64,000 bases of DNA from Piper betle (taxonomy: Eukaryota; Streptophyta; Magnoliopsida; Piperales; Piperaceae): assembly GCA_033002965.1 (NCBI GenBank), contig JAURVB010014188.1, positions 1 to 64,000 on the forward strand. Direction: 5' to 3'. A program made the position numbers and the translations under genes. The notes under the pieces are model-generated. The model was not told where the DNA came from and did not search any database. It was given only the letters and a program-made list of their open reading frames with translations. Positions 10,601 to 22,440 of this stretch are shown piece by piece (the stretch's first letter is position 1; every line of letters begins with the position of its first letter).

Positions 10601-12160
10601 ATGTTCATCTAAATGCTGGTATTAGCCATATGCAGGGTGGAAGCCATTGCAGACACTGTAAGCTCACCATCCACTTACCAAGTATGAGGGAGGTATTTCT
10701 AGCAATCCTCCCCTTCTTGACCTTATAAGAAGTGGTTAAGCAGTATAGGTGTAAAACCTTGGCCTTTGCCAGATGGGCTTTTGTGCCAGTTTGGTTTTGA
10801 CCGGGACCGTGTGGTTTGTTGGCCCTTTTCACCATGATTCTATATGTGGTATGATGTGTTTGAGCGAAGACCCTAGCCTCCTCTGCTGTTCGGACAACTA
10901 GGTTGGACGCAATGTCGCCGCGACTTTTATTTTTGGTTTTCAATCTTGTAAAAATCTAGATAGGTCTAGGACCAAGTCCCTCAAAAGTCTAGACTATTTG
11001 TCCTGTGATTGAACCCCTTTTGGATGAACCTAGTCCTGCAACACCTGCGACTTAGTTCCCGAGGTCACCTGGCGCCTTAAGGTGAAAATCTTAATTGCAC
11101 ATAACCTGTGCTGAGCACAAGGGCACCTTGCTAGCATCCTTGCACTAGCTGAATTAGGGTAGGGGTCTTGGGTAAGGGCACAAAGGCGCTGACACAACAC
11201 CCTTGTGCCAAAATGGAAATTTCCCTCCACTTTTCGGCAACACAAAGGTGTTCTGCCAACGTCGTTGCACCCCGATTTGAGTTCATGTCCATTTCTTCCT
11301 ATCTCAAGCGCCATGTGGTGGTCATGCACTAGGTAGCAATTAGGTGGATAGTGTGTAGGCACTGGGACAACGCCTTTGCGCCAGGACTGTATGTCCTTTT
11401 CAATTTAATCCCTCCTCTTTTTCATCTCTTCTAACCCCTTTGGCTCCGAGTTTCCCTTCCTTCCTTGACCTCCTCACTTTATTTCCAACACCTTCCAGTT
11501 CTTCCTAACTCTCCTTGAAGCTTTTCTTTCCCCTAGGGTCGAAAGTCTCGGGATTGGAAGTCTTAAGAGACCTCCCCTTGGACCCCCCTTGAGGTAAAAC
11601 TTTCTTCTTTTACCTCCTTGTCAGCATTGCATGTTATTGTTCATATGTATGTGTGCTTGTTTGCATTTTTTGGTATTTTTCTAATATAAATATATGTGTT
11701 AGGAGTCTTTAAGATTTTAGAATCATGTCATTTGTATATGTATAAAAATAGTTTTGACTTTGTAAATTAACTATTATTGCATGTATGCATTGTTGTAGTG
11801 TAAAAATCATATCTCACGCTGTAGGTTGTCTCTTTGCATGACCTTGGTTTTTTTGTGTTCATAGGAGATAGATATAAAACTTTTATGTTTATGACCTTGT
11901 CTGTAATGGCTTGTATTTACATGTATGGATGCCCAATTTGGTGAAACATTGTAGCTTTCATGACCACTGTTACCTAGTTGGCCATTTCCTCAATTTTTAC
12001 ACCTAGATTTAGATTCTTTTTTCTATCAATCTTTTGCATTCTTGTAGATCTATGTGTTGGCTTACTCATATAAAATCATCTAGCTAAAATAACCTCTTTA
12101 AGGGCACGAGCAAAACCTATAAGTGCTCGGTGAATTTGCTATGTTGCATGCATGTTCTAC
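10601..12160 (+). mobile_element. LTR-like block (family 3), old copy
   Basis: Its centre (about 11400-11700) is a CT-rich leader (CCCTTTGGCTCCGAG, then AGAGACCTCCC, then GAGGTAAAAC). It resembles the reverse complement of 48480-48700. Further weak similarity links about 11900-12000 with the reverse of about 47680-47770. This suggests two diverged copies of one large LTR family on opposite strands. No ends or duplications are visible. Confidence 0.4.
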
Positions 12161-12289
12161 CATGATCTATGATTATATCAGTGGTGAGCTAACTACATAG
12201 TTAATAAAATATATAAAAAATAGATAATGACTTCCTAATTGTCTACTATGAATGTACATGTTTTGGGATTAAATAAAATTCATTTGGGT

Positions 12290-12840
12290 GTTTAGTTATT
12301 CAGAATTTGTGGAGTGCACAGGAATGCAGGGTGAAACCACTATGTTTCTCAGGGTGTGAGGATGCTCAAAATCCCGGAGTTGTCCAGATTCTTTGGGAAT
12401 GAAACAACCCTTTCACTAATACAGAGCCCATTGTGATGGGCATGTGTACTTGCTCGTGGTACGTGCGAGTTGGTTTCACCATCTCTTGTCTCACTAAAAA
12501 CTCAATAAAATTATGTATAGGCTTGGGAAGAAATTTATTATTATCGGCCCAAAGGCAACTCCGGTGGATCTTGTTTTCGAAATCAGGCTCAAGGGATATC
12601 ATCTTCAAAGGCTACTAATCCGAAAATATATTGGCTAAATGACTTGAGTTAAGTAGGATCCAATAAAACACCATTAACCCATCCTGCAATCAATAACATA
12701 AATCACAATAGAATAGAACAAAAGCAAAGAATGAGTCCTAATCGGACTTGATAGAAGCTCCAAGTGAGGCCACATGCCTAGGTGACAAACTCCTACTTTT
12801 TACATACACGTCACAACTAAATATTAATGCCTATGGTAGC
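12290..12840 (-). mobile_element. Family-1 LTR fragment
   Basis: The reverse complement matches the family-1 LTR middle (equivalent to about 19740-20200). Shared stretches cover GTTTTCAGTGAGAC-like, CAGGCCTATATATA-like and the ACTTAACTC motif around a CTCGAGG-like site. It ends near the LTR-like boundary at 12872. Confidence 0.6.
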
Positions 12841-12871
12841 TAGATAATGTATAAATGCGATGAATAAATAT

Positions 12872-13777
12872 GTAACGACCCATTTGAACCGGACCGACCT
12901 AAAAACATAGTTAATGTAATTGTAACATGCAAGAACATGAATCGTAACATGGTAAATAATTCCAAAACATGAATTTTAATACTGCAAATAAGTCTAGAAT
13001 TTATAAATTTTAAAAATAAACATGTAACTGATGCATATGACAATAGATAAAATAACTGTCCCAAAGTCTCGAACCGTTTCCCATAGCTACAATTATAACA
13101 CAAGAAATATTAAGGAAGTCCAATTTTTATTATCAATTCACCAAAACTGGGTAACTTTTATTCTTCAGTCCAAAGCTGCTCACCTGCGGAGGCAATTCCA
13201 CGTTAGTAATAAAACCACTAAGTCACATAATTAAATTAAACAAGTTAATAAAATCCTAATTATTGTTTTAAGAAACATTTAGTTGTTATGAGCCTATGCC
13301 GAGCTCGTTATTTGTTGGGAGGGGTGGCCACCCCATCCAGCTGCCATCCCATGCATGCGCATACATGCTATGTGACCCGTAGCCTTTAGTTACCGATATT
13401 TGCCATTGACTAACGCTCTCGGTATCACAAGTGCATAATGAGCCTACTTGCGCCACTGCGCCCTATCACCCCTTTCAGCCTGGGGGCAGATATTCAATCT
13501 TTTAGGGGTGCGGCCTCACCCAATTGAGTCGACCTCAGTTGCATTTTGGCGCATGGTGGTCAATACTCAAATCGACCAAGACTCCCACATAATAATTTTA
13601 AATGTGCGGCCCCGTGTCGGACTGAGTCAATTCCTTGACCACGATTGCGTTCTAGCGCATGATGGTTGAATCTGGGCTTAGGCTGACCAAGGTTGCCAAC
13701 AAGGAAAATACAACATTTGAAATAATTATATGAATCTGGATATTTCAAACTCGCAGCTGTCATTGACGACGCTATGT
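12872..13777 (-). mobile_element. LTR of the 21247-25246 family, truncated
   Basis: It begins TGTAACGACCC on the plus strand, the reverse of an LTR end. In reverse it shares with 21247-22438 the block around ACTAACGTGGAATTGCCTCCGCAGG (13190-13215) and the GACTCAGTCC / GGTCAAGGAATTG region (13560-13700). It also resembles 2220-2420. The LTR's other end is not present. Confidence 0.55.
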
Positions 13778-13844
13778 GTGAGATCCCTCAACTTAGTCCC
13801 GATTCATATAATTATATATACATGACCATCCATACACTAAACTA

Positions 13845-13847
<3 letters not shown>

Positions 13848-13894
<47 letters not shown>
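13848..13894. repeat. (TA)n microsatellite
   Basis: An uninterrupted TA tract of about 47 bp. Confidence 0.95.
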
Positions 13895-13900
<6 letters not shown>

Positions 13901-13950
13901 CTAAATCTAAACATAGTCAAGCATGAACAATATGCATAAAGTTAAGGCAA

Positions 13951-13963
13951 CACCCCCAAACTT
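13951..13963 (-). promoter_or_regulatory. Polypurine tract
   Basis: The plus strand reads CACCCCCAAACTT, so the element strand reads AAGTTTGGGGGTG. This is the typical plus-strand primer of plant Athila/Tat-like elements. It normally abuts the 3' LTR, which is missing here. Confidence 0.75.
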
Positions 13964-14421
13964 AAATTAAACATTATCCTCAAAAATAAAAATAACAATA
14001 ATGAGAAAAAAGTGAAAGAGAACTCCCTCAACCAATTAGTCAGTGGATGATTATCATGAATAACTGAATTTGCCTTGACCCATTCTTCAAAATAAAATGA
14101 AATATTAAAAAAATTTACAAATAAAAACAAACTTTTGAAAGAAATCACTTGGGTTGCCTCCCAAGAAGCACTTGGTTTAACGTCTACAGCCCGATCATCT
14201 TGATAATCTCCAAAATAGGTGGTACTTCAACTGATGGCAGCAATTTGTGAAATGGTAAATCTAAGATTTCCACAACTCTGAATCTCTTAGGCAAGATTGG
14301 TTATGAATCTAATACTTTAACGATCTCTTTCACATCAGTATCATCTTCACAAAGAGAATTTATGGCCTTATGTAATGAATCACTCAACTGATCCCCTTTG
14401 TACATTATTTTATCAAATAGT

Positions 14422-15184
14422 TCAATTTTTAAAACAATCATATATTTCATCTGGGCAATTCATGGATTTAAAGATGTTATATATGACACAATCGTTGTTT
14501 ACTCCAAGTGTAAGTTTTCCAGCAACTACATCGATCAATGTTCTCCCAGTTGCTAAGAAACCTCTCCCAACAATGAGTGGTATATCTTCATTCCTTCCTT
14601 CCATTTCAAGCACCACAAAATCTGCAAGAAAGATAAACTTGTCAACCTTTATTAAAACATCTTCCATGACTTCTGTAGGATATACCAATGTCCGATCATC
14701 CAACTGGAGTGTGATGTTGGTAGGAGCAATATCTTGGATTCCTAACCTTTTGAAAATAGAAAAAGGTTATCTGTTCAACATATTTTCCCAGGTCTTTCAA
14801 CATAGGAAGTTGTTTTCTTTGGAGGACAACACTACATTCCTCTGTCATGGCCACAACTTCATTGTCATATACTCTCCTTTTCTTTGCTAAAATATCCTTC
14901 AAAAATTTTACATAACTAGGCATCTGTTCAAGTGCTTCAGCAAAAGGTATATTAAATTGTAATTTCTTAAATATATCAAGAAATTTATTGAAATATATTT
15001 CATCACTTCGTTTCCTCAATCTAGAAGGAAATGGTACCTTTTTCAATCTCTTTTGTATGTACCTCATATTTCTCTTTGCCATTGCTTTCGAGTGAGCTAA
15101 CCAATGTAATGGTTTTGTTGTTTGGCTTTTCATCTTTTTCCTTAACTTCATTGGGCTGAACTGGTTCTTGTAAAGTAATACCAC
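14422..15184 (-). pseudogene. pol: Gag-pol linker and retropepsin remnant
   Basis: Two overlapping frames (14696-15184, 162 codons; 14422-14703, 93 codons) together cover the protease region. The first shows the linker typical of these elements (VPFPSRL, FLDIFKKLQ, EALEQMPSYVKFLKDIL, KRR, TEECS). The second shows the C-terminal half of a retropepsin (DKFIFLADFVVLEME, then a flap/GRGFLATGRTLIDV-like end). The catalytic D-[ST]-G segment expected between them is not visible; a deletion with a frame change lies around 14740-14800. A working protease cannot be made. Confidence 0.75.
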
Positions 15185-15267
15185 TCCGGGTTGTTACAGC
15201 TTTGCAATGCTCTTAACCATCTTTCCTTGGTTGTTCTCGTTGGCTTGGAAGTACACCCTTGGGTCTC

Positions 15268-15606
15268 TCACTTGGTTCCTTGTTTAATTTCACCATAACT
15301 TGTCGCATAAACCATTGTTGTTGTTGCTGATTCTGCATAAATTGATGCATAGTTTGTTGCATAGAATTGAACATTTGGATCAAATCTGGTTGTTGTGGTT
15401 GAAAAGAAAGTGAAGGGGATCGAGAATGCTATGATGGTGGTGGACAGCCGGTTGTGGAGAATTATTCCATGAAAAGTTGGGGTTATTGCACCAGCCCGTA
15501 TTGTAGTTATTAGAATAAGGATTGTTGTTCCTATTAAAGTTGTCAACATAGTTAATTTGATCTGCTGCACATTGGCCTGTAGAATGTCCTTGTCTACACC
15601 ATTCAC
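15268..15606 (-). pseudogene. Gag C-terminal region, frameshifted
   Basis: This open frame lies between the gag core and the protease linker, but in the frame shown it gives a Thr/Ile-rich peptide without motifs. The neighbouring frame gives an Asn-rich segment with a C-x2-C start (near 15580), as gag C-termini of this group have. I read it as gag tail sequence broken by an indel. Confidence 0.45.
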
Positions 15607-15714
15607 ACTTTGGTTCTACAACCTTAACATTCCTTGCATATTTAAATTTTGAACTTGATTGGCTAAAGCACTAACTTGAGCAAATAAAGCAGTAAGTGCA
15701 TCTAATTTTAAAAC

Positions 15715-16579
15715 TCAAGTAGTCCTCCTTGGGTGCCTTTCTTGTGTGGCATGATGGTTGCTAGGAACCATCAATTCTAGCAATTGAAAAGCTTCATGTG
15801 GGTTCTTCCTACGGAACGAGCCATTGGTCGCCGCATTAACTATGTTCTTTGTTTGCCCCAACAACCCATTATAGAAAGTTTGGAGTTGCATCCATCTTTC
15901 TATACCATAGTTGGGACACTTTTTTAACAATTCTTTAAATCTTTCCCATGCCTCAAAGAGAGACTCACCATCAAACTGCAAAAAAAGATAAAATTTCGTT
16001 ACGTAATCTAGCAGTTTTAGAAGGTGGAAAATATTTTAACAAAAAATTTTCAGATAATTCATCCCAAGTGGTAATTGAGTCTAATGACGACAACCACTCT
16101 TTCACACTTCCTATTAAAGAGAATGGAAATAAGCGAAGGTAGAGAGCATCGTCAGAGACACCAGGTTGCTTATACATATCGCAAACCAATAGGAAATTGA
16201 TGATATGCCTATTAGGATTTTCAGTGCACAATCCACTAAATTATCCTATAGTTTGTAACATGTTAAATAAAACTGGTTTAAACTCAAAATGGGTCACATT
16301 CACCGGTGGTGCAATAATACTAGGTTGTAACCCTCTTGCAAGAGGTACAACCCAATCTTGGATTGCCCTGTTGTCATCATTGGCTACTGCCACAATCAGT
16401 GGAAGTGGAGGCATTTGTTGTTGTTGAGGATCCATGGCTTCTTCTTCTATTGCTTCTTGTGCTCTTCTTCCAGTGGCACGCAAGTTTCTTAAAGTCCTTT
16501 CAATCTCTGGATCACAAGAAAACAAGGGTGACTGCACTAATTGATGCATAAACAAATGATAACAAATAAATGATAGCAA
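15715..16579 (-). pseudogene. gag: Ty3/gypsy gag (Athila/Tat type), interrupted
   Basis: This is the capsid polyprotein of the element. Three open pieces follow each other: 16241-16579, 15971-16231 and 15715-15981. The first carries the N-terminal DPEIERTLRNLR-like segment and the FEFKPVLFNMLQ stretch. It ends at an in-frame TAA near 16241 and the second piece continues in the same frame (point mutation). The second carries FLLVCD, LRLFPFSL, VKEWL and FLLKYFPPSKTARLRNEI, the retrotrans_gag signature. A one-base frame change in a T-rich run near 15985-15992 leads to the third piece (GESLFEAWERFKELLKKCP, LQTFYNGL). The order and motifs make gag certain; the protein is not producible. Confidence 0.85.
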
Positions 16580-16704
16580 AGAAGAAGAATTGATATAGTT
16601 TATTTTTTTCTTTCTTCATTTTTTTTAAAATCAAACACTAAAATCTAAAAATAAAAGAAAACACTAAAAATTCTAATCCTAAATAAACTTAGAAAATTCG
16701 ATTG

Positions 16705-16722
16705 CCCCGGCAACGACGCCAA
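16705..16722 (-). promoter_or_regulatory. Primer-binding site, tRNA-Asp-like
   Basis: The plus strand reads GCCCCGGCAACGACGCCA, i.e. the 3' end of plant tRNA-Asp with one G-to-A change. It sits 6 bp inside the LTR edge at 16729. tRNA-Asp priming is usual for Athila-type elements. Confidence 0.8.
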
Positions 16723-16728
16723 AAACTT

Positions 16729-17932
16729 GTTCGAATAATTTTAGTGGCATGAGTATACATGGTCGAAACAAGTAATATAATGATAAATTCGAGTATCGTT
16801 CCCAAAGAAAGATGAATTTCCTTAAATTAATTAAAGAAAATAAAATTAAGAGGAAAACAAAAATAATTGACTTAACTAAATCTAAATATTAACTTTAAAT
16901 AAAAGGAGAAATTAAAATGATAAAACTCGTTCTAGAGTCAAATTTCCCTTAACGTGAATTTAATCTTTATCAAATCTTGCTCTTATCTTTTATTCCCTTG
17001 AATTGTCGATCTAGGATAATTATATGACATGGTGGCTCCCACTCCTTCATGCTTCTATTATTTTGCCTCAATTTCTACCTCCCGGTGATAATTGATTAAT
17101 CAACAAAATAATACATTAAGATTTGCCTTACAATCGCATACGGTGTTGTGTATCTCCCGACCACAACGACAAACAAGTCAAAAGACTCGTCGTATGATAA
17201 ATTATCAATGACTAATCTAATTAATTTCTCCCAAAATCTAATTAAATCTCATGATCTAAGAAATAGGCGATCAATCTATTCTTAGCATTAAGAACATAAT
17301 AATTCAAACAATCTGATTGAATAAAAGAGTAAGAGGCTGATATGAATCAAATTAAATCATATTAAGTTCCATTCTTCTCTAGAACGAAAGAAAGGATTAC
17401 TCCATAATGAAAATAGAAAACAATATAAAGAACAAACTAGTTTTTATTATTAAAAGAAAAGGAATTGCAAAAACTAAACTACTTCTTCTACTAAACTCTA
17501 AAGCCATGAGATGAGATATGCTCAATAACAAATGACCACCCCTTTATATAGAAGAGAAGATAGCCAAGAGATATAAAAATTCGAAGGAGGGATTCCAAAA
17601 TTCTATATGGACTAATTGATTATGATGTCCGATGAAGTTTCTAATTCCCCGACAACCGTGCCAAAGTTATGTATAGCCATCCACATGGAGCTTTGTCATC
17701 ATCAAAATTGTAGCCATCAACGGGTGGGGTCCAATGCTCTAACCAACAAATCTTGAGCTTAATTTGTTTCATCTTTTTGTGCATTAAAACGTCAAAATTA
17801 AGTATATCTCATAAAATATAAATTAACTAGAATATAACAAAAAATATCACCTAATTAATAATATTTATACCCGAAAAGTATAAAATCATATAAAAAACTT
17901 TGGTAAATATTGTATATTTTAAATACTTAGCA
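16729..17932 (-). repeat. 5' LTR of the Athila-like element, 1,204 bp
   Basis: On the element strand it starts TGCTAAGTATTT and ends TTCGAACA. A TATAAA box lies at 17543-17548 (reverse of TTTATA). It aligns along its length with the solo LTR at 27678-28845 on the opposite strand, including the conserved block around CCTAGATCGACAAT and the ACGACGAGTC / TTTGACTTGTT region. Confidence 0.85.
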
Positions 17933-17937
17933 GTAGA

Positions 17938-18248
17938 CAATTGTCGTAGAATAGATGCCAAAAACTAGCCTTTTGAAGAAACTACCTTGGGAGTTTTGAA
18001 CCTCAGTGCTACTATTTTAGGAGAGGAGTCCCGAACCTATAGATAGGGTCTTGGGGTGTGTGTTTTGAATATCTTTGATATTTTTGAACCCCTAGAACTC
18101 TCTTGGAAGATTTGGAAAACTCAATTTTGTGTTAGGATTGGTTTTACCTATTAACTTCTATTCCTAAGCTATATATGCTCTAAATCATAGGTAGTGGGTG
18201 GTATGGGACACCTATGCGATATGGATAGCAGTGTCATGGGACAGTATG
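17938..18248. other. Short non-coding segment and 3' end of a gypsy interior
   Basis: No gene is seen. Positions 18190-18248 (TGGTATGGGACACCTAT, then CAGTGTCATGGGACAG) match 23424-23486, the last part of the interior of the element at 21247-25246. The match breaks where the solo LTR begins at 18249 and resumes after it at 21066. Confidence 0.6.
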
Positions 18249-21065
18249 TGTAAAACCCATGATTAGAGCCAGGGTTACTGAGGTGACACCAGTCATGTGT
18301 ATGAGCCATGAGGGTCATGCATACCCAAGTATATGACGATAACTTCATGAATGCAGTAGAAAAGAATGAGTTATCAAAATATATTAGAATATGCTAGTTT
18401 TTTTAAGTTTTTATTTTATTTTTATATATAGTGGATTGTAGAATTAGTTTTATGTTGTTTACTATGTCAGGACGCATTATGGGGCAGTTTGGGTGGGTTA
18501 ATAGTTATAGAACATGTCATGATGATGTTGTGGTGATTATTTTATTTTATGGGATTTTTCCCAATTTCACTGACTTTTTTTAGGATTTTCTATGACTTGG
18601 TTATTATTCTTGACTCGAGCCAGAGACGAGTCAAGTAATATTTACGAGTTTGCCACCGAGCCATTTTCTTCCCCCTCCCCCTCCCCTGACCTTTTCTTTC
18701 TTCTCCCCAAACCGTTGCCCCGACGCCTCTACCTATGCACCTCATTGCCGCAGCTATCGACGCCGCCTTGCCACCGATCGTCGCTGCTAGGCCTCGCTGT
18801 GGTGTTGCTGTGCTAGCCCAAGCACTGCTGGCCATCGCCAGGCCTCCACGACCCTGGATTGCCGTGCCTAGCGTCGCACCCGCATTGCGCTCACGTCGCC
18901 AATTCTGCCGCCGGCGACCATCGCAGCCGCCATCCAGTGGTCGCCTCGATGTCTTCGACCAACCCACGACCCTCCCTGACTGGAGCGGAGCCCATCGCCG
19001 CCCAGGGCGGCCGGATCTAGTCACCCATCACAGCCGCCTTTGTTTATCCATTTTCCGGTGAGCCGCCACCTTTGCCGGCCATGTTGACGTCGTAGATGCG
19101 TCGAGCTTGCCGAGCCGGTTCCAATGGTACCAAATATGACCCCTATCTAGCTAGTAGACGCCGCCGGCCACTGTCGCTGAAAAGTTGCCAAAAACCCACT
19201 GAAACTGCCAAAAACTGCCGGAACCTTACCAGAAAACTGGATTTGCTGGAATTCTGTAGATCTTCCACGGAGCTCATCCAGTCGAACCCGATCAAACTTC
19301 GGACACTGACGAGTGCCGAATTTGAGCTTCGAGATGCATGACAAAACCCTAGCCGTCGCCGATTGTTGACAACGAGAGGTATAATTACCTCCAAGTTAGT
19401 TATTTAAAATTGATGATTGTTAGCATAGCATGATAGGATTGATTGATTGCCATGATAAAAGTCTTAGCATGAAAGGAGTAATGATATGCATGATATGATT
19501 GGTAATGGATAAATGGTTGTGATCTAAGTAGGTGAATTAACCTGAGCATGCTAATTAACGGTAATGTAACTTAGAAAAATATAATAAAATCAGTGTGAAT
19601 AGAATTATCTAGGGATACTTTGTTGATGATTATTTAATGAATGATGATTGTGTTTTGTGTGATGTTCATTGAGTTTGATGTACCATTTAGTTAGCGGGCG
19701 TTACTATTTAGTTTTGATGTATAGGTACGGAGTAGGAGCTCGCCGCTTAGGCACGATGACACACTTGGAGCTTCTACCAGGTCCGTTTAGGACTTATCTC
19801 TGTTTTATTCTCTACTCTATTGTATGTTTGATTTATTGCCTATAGGATGGGTTAAGTGGTGTTTTATTAGATCCCACTTAACTCATACCATTTAGCCGAA
19901 CAGTTTTTCGGATTAATAAACCCTCGAGGATGATTTCGAAAACAAGATCCACCACACGTTGCCTTCGGGCCTATTATATGAATCCCTTCTCAGGCCTATA
20001 TATATAATTTCATCGAGTTTTCAGTGAGACGAGAGATGGAGAAATCGACTGCACGTACCATGAGCGGATGTCGTGACAGCCAAAGCGGGCTTTGGATTAG
20101 TGAGCAAACTATTCCATTCCCGAGGGATCCTGACAACTCCGCATTTGAGTTCCTCACACCCAGAGAACGTGGAGGTTTACGGGTATTGTTAAGTATAGTG
20201 TATGTCCGAACTTGTGGTTCAAAAGGTACTAAAGGCAACTACTTGAGAGTACTTGGCCTTCGTGCTCAAGGCCAGGAGAAATATGGAAGAAAGGAGAGGA
20301 CATAGAAATTCGAGACCAGAAAATGAAGTAAGAAAATGCTGAGAGAGGCATCAGCAGCAATAGATCAGTCAGTTTGGGATGCTACCGGGTCTGCAGCCCA
20401 GTGGCTCCTCAGTAGGTGCCCTTTAGAGTGTCCACGAGGAGTATATGATGTTTTATACTATATGTAGGCAATAATCACGAGTTGGATGTGCCAGCTTGGA
20501 CAAAGGGGCACTGATGTCGCTTGCACACATGACAATCGATAGAGTAGTTAATATTTTGTTATGTTGTTATTATATTGATGTGATGTGATTAAATGCTAAA
20601 ATATGAGGATATTATGAGATGCAATACTAAGACATGATGACTGGAAAAGGAAATGCGAATAGATTGCACAATAGAAGTGTGGTGGGTAGAAACCCAAATT
20701 CTAGAATTAGTATACAGCATATTAGATTATGTGTGATTGAAATTGTGAATATATGCATATACATTTGTATATATTATATTGACAGGGTGGACCCTAATTG
20801 CACTTTTAGGGGAAACTCTGTCCATTGTATTTCAAAATTTTATGCTATTTTTATCGTAATTGTATTGGTGTGTAAATTAGTTTAAACGTCATCCATGTAG
20901 TATCATGTTAGGATTTTATGCATTCATCCATGTATGACGAGTCATATCTTTATTTAAGATGCCGAGATTAGATCTACACGAGTTGGGTTCTGGTTAGCCG
21001 ACCTAACCGGGGCTTGTAACATGCCAGTTTGGTGCACGAGCGTGAACCAGATTTGGTGTGTTACA
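18249..21065 (+). mobile_element. Solo LTR (family 1), 2,817 bp
   Basis: It starts TGTAAAACCC and ends GGTGTGTTACA, with no internal sequence on either side. It matches the 3' LTR at 6479-9271 in layout: CpG-rich tract about 18650-19350, splice-donor-like GAGGTATAAT at 19375-19384, GAGCTCGCCGC block near 19737, GCCTTCGGGC block near 19961. The flanks are GTATG on the left and TTGTG on the right; the uninterrupted paralogue at 23480-23490 reads CAGTGTGCCCC, so the duplicated site was probably GTGTG, since mutated. Solo LTRs arise by recombination between the two LTRs of a full element. Confidence 0.85.
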
Positions 21066-21246
21066 TTGTGCCCCACTTTAGCTATGCATATGAGTGGCAA
21101 TTCTTAAATCAAAAAAAAACACCAAGTTTTCTCCATTATATTTTCGTGGACAAAAATTCCCAAGCAGGGGAGATTATAAAACCCCAATTTTTCTCCTTAT
21201 GACCCTATAATATTTTCAACGACGAAAATTCTCAAGTTGGGGAGAT
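21066..21246 (+). mobile_element. 3' end of a gypsy interior with duplicated polypurine/LTR-start motif
   Basis: This continues the homology to 23487-23625 after the solo LTR. Two copies of the motif GGGGAGATT-TAAAACCCC are seen (21169-21185 and 21239-21256), the second forming the real start of the LTR at 21247. A TTTTCAACGACGAAAATTC box precedes it. Confidence 0.65.
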
Positions 21247-22438
21247 TGTAAAACCCCGAAAAAATTAATTAGGTTATTTTATTTAGGGTTTTGTAAATCT
21301 TTGAACGAACCATAAATAATATTTAATTAAATTAATTTTTAAAAATCAATATCATAAAATTTTAATTATAGCCTTTAGAGCACTTGTACAATAGTTTTAA
21401 ATAAGTTTTATTTGTTAAATTTTTGGCATTTGTAACCATTTGCATTAATTCAATAGTCAATTTTTTTTGACTTTTAATTATCACATAAATTGATATAATT
21501 ATGAGTGATTATGTTTTTTTAAATAAAATTTAATGTAGTGACTTTTTGATTTCTACACATATTAATAAAGTTTAATATAGTGACTTCTTAAATTCCGCAC
21601 ATATTCTTCTATACAAAGGAGAGTTCTCTTGATGTTAAATTAAACATCCTCTAGATAGTTTGTGAGCACATTTGACTCACAAAGGGAAGGCTTTAGGATC
21701 GTGTGTCATAGTTGTGGGTTCCTCATTACAATACCAATTCCGTATAATTACTAAAAATGTTATATATTACTATGTGGGAGTCTTGGTCAGCTTGAGCTCA
21801 CATTCAACCACGATGCACCGAGCACAATCGGGGTCAAAGAATTGGCTCAGTCCTAAATGAGGCAGCACCTTTAAAAATTACTATGTTGGAGTCCCGACAC
21901 GAGGCAGCATGCTTAAAGGCAGCACGCTTAAAAATTACTATATGGGAGTCCCGACACGAGGCAGCACCCTTAAAAATTACTATGGGAATCCCAACATAGG
22001 GCAACACCCTTAAACATTACTATGTGGGAGTCCCGACATAGGGCAGCACCCTTACTATGTGGGAGTCCTGAGATGGGGCAACACCCTTAAAAGACGTAAT
22101 TCAGATATGTGGAATATATTAATTGTTTCTTATAATTATATGACTTAGTGTTTTTATCACTAACGCGGAATTGCTTCCGAGGTATGAGCATGGAAGATGG
22201 GTAGAGTCGGGATAGCTGGAGAACCTTGTTATTGGACTATTATTTTCTCTTGATTGTTTGCATGGCAGTGAGATTTTTTGTTTAGTTCATGGGGCTTAGA
22301 TTATTCCCAGCATTTGTATATTAAATTTATTTTTATGGATTATTTAAAATCTTGACAATTAATAGAAAATTAATTTATGAGACACTTAGTTTCATATAGT
22401 AGCACTTGGCTCGTAGCTCGGAACAAGCGGACGTTACA
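21247..22438 (+). repeat. Left LTR, 1,192 bp
   Basis: It shares its start (TGTAAAACCCC), the GTGAGCACATTTGACTCACA box (21662-21681), the repeat block and the CTTGGCTCG end with the right LTR. Between about 21870 and 22085 a roughly 40-bp unit (ACTATGTGGGAGTCCCGACA, then GGCAGCACCC, then TTAAAAATT) is repeated about five times. Confidence 0.85.
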
Positions 22439-22440
22439 AG

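Larger units (their letters stand above)
13951..17932 (-). mobile_element. Athila/Tat-type Ty3/gypsy remnant: gag and protease only, 3' LTR missing
   Basis: On the minus strand the order is 5' LTR (16729-17932), tRNA-Asp-like primer-binding site, gag (about 15715-16579), gag-protease linker and protease (14422-15184), a short tail and a polypurine tract (TTTGGGGGTG in reverse at 13951-13960). RT, RNase H and integrase are absent: about 250 bp after the protease comes the C-terminal segment that plant gypsy elements carry just before the G-rich tract (ending ...SASWEATQ-like, near 14145-14180). No 3' LTR follows the polypurine tract; AT-microsatellite DNA and another LTR fragment lie there instead. 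The element is defective. Confidence 0.75.

Noticed and set aside
11030..11362. 110-codon minus-strand frame with several Cys and His residues
   Set aside because: The Cys/His spacing fits no zinc-binding pattern, and it lies in an LTR-like block.
14375..14890. 171-codon plus-strand frame
   Set aside because: Antisense to the protease region of the Athila-like element. The minus strand carries the recognisable motifs.
18590..19024. 144-codon minus-strand frame
   Set aside because: GC-rich part of a solo LTR, with no domain and no conservation among LTR copies.
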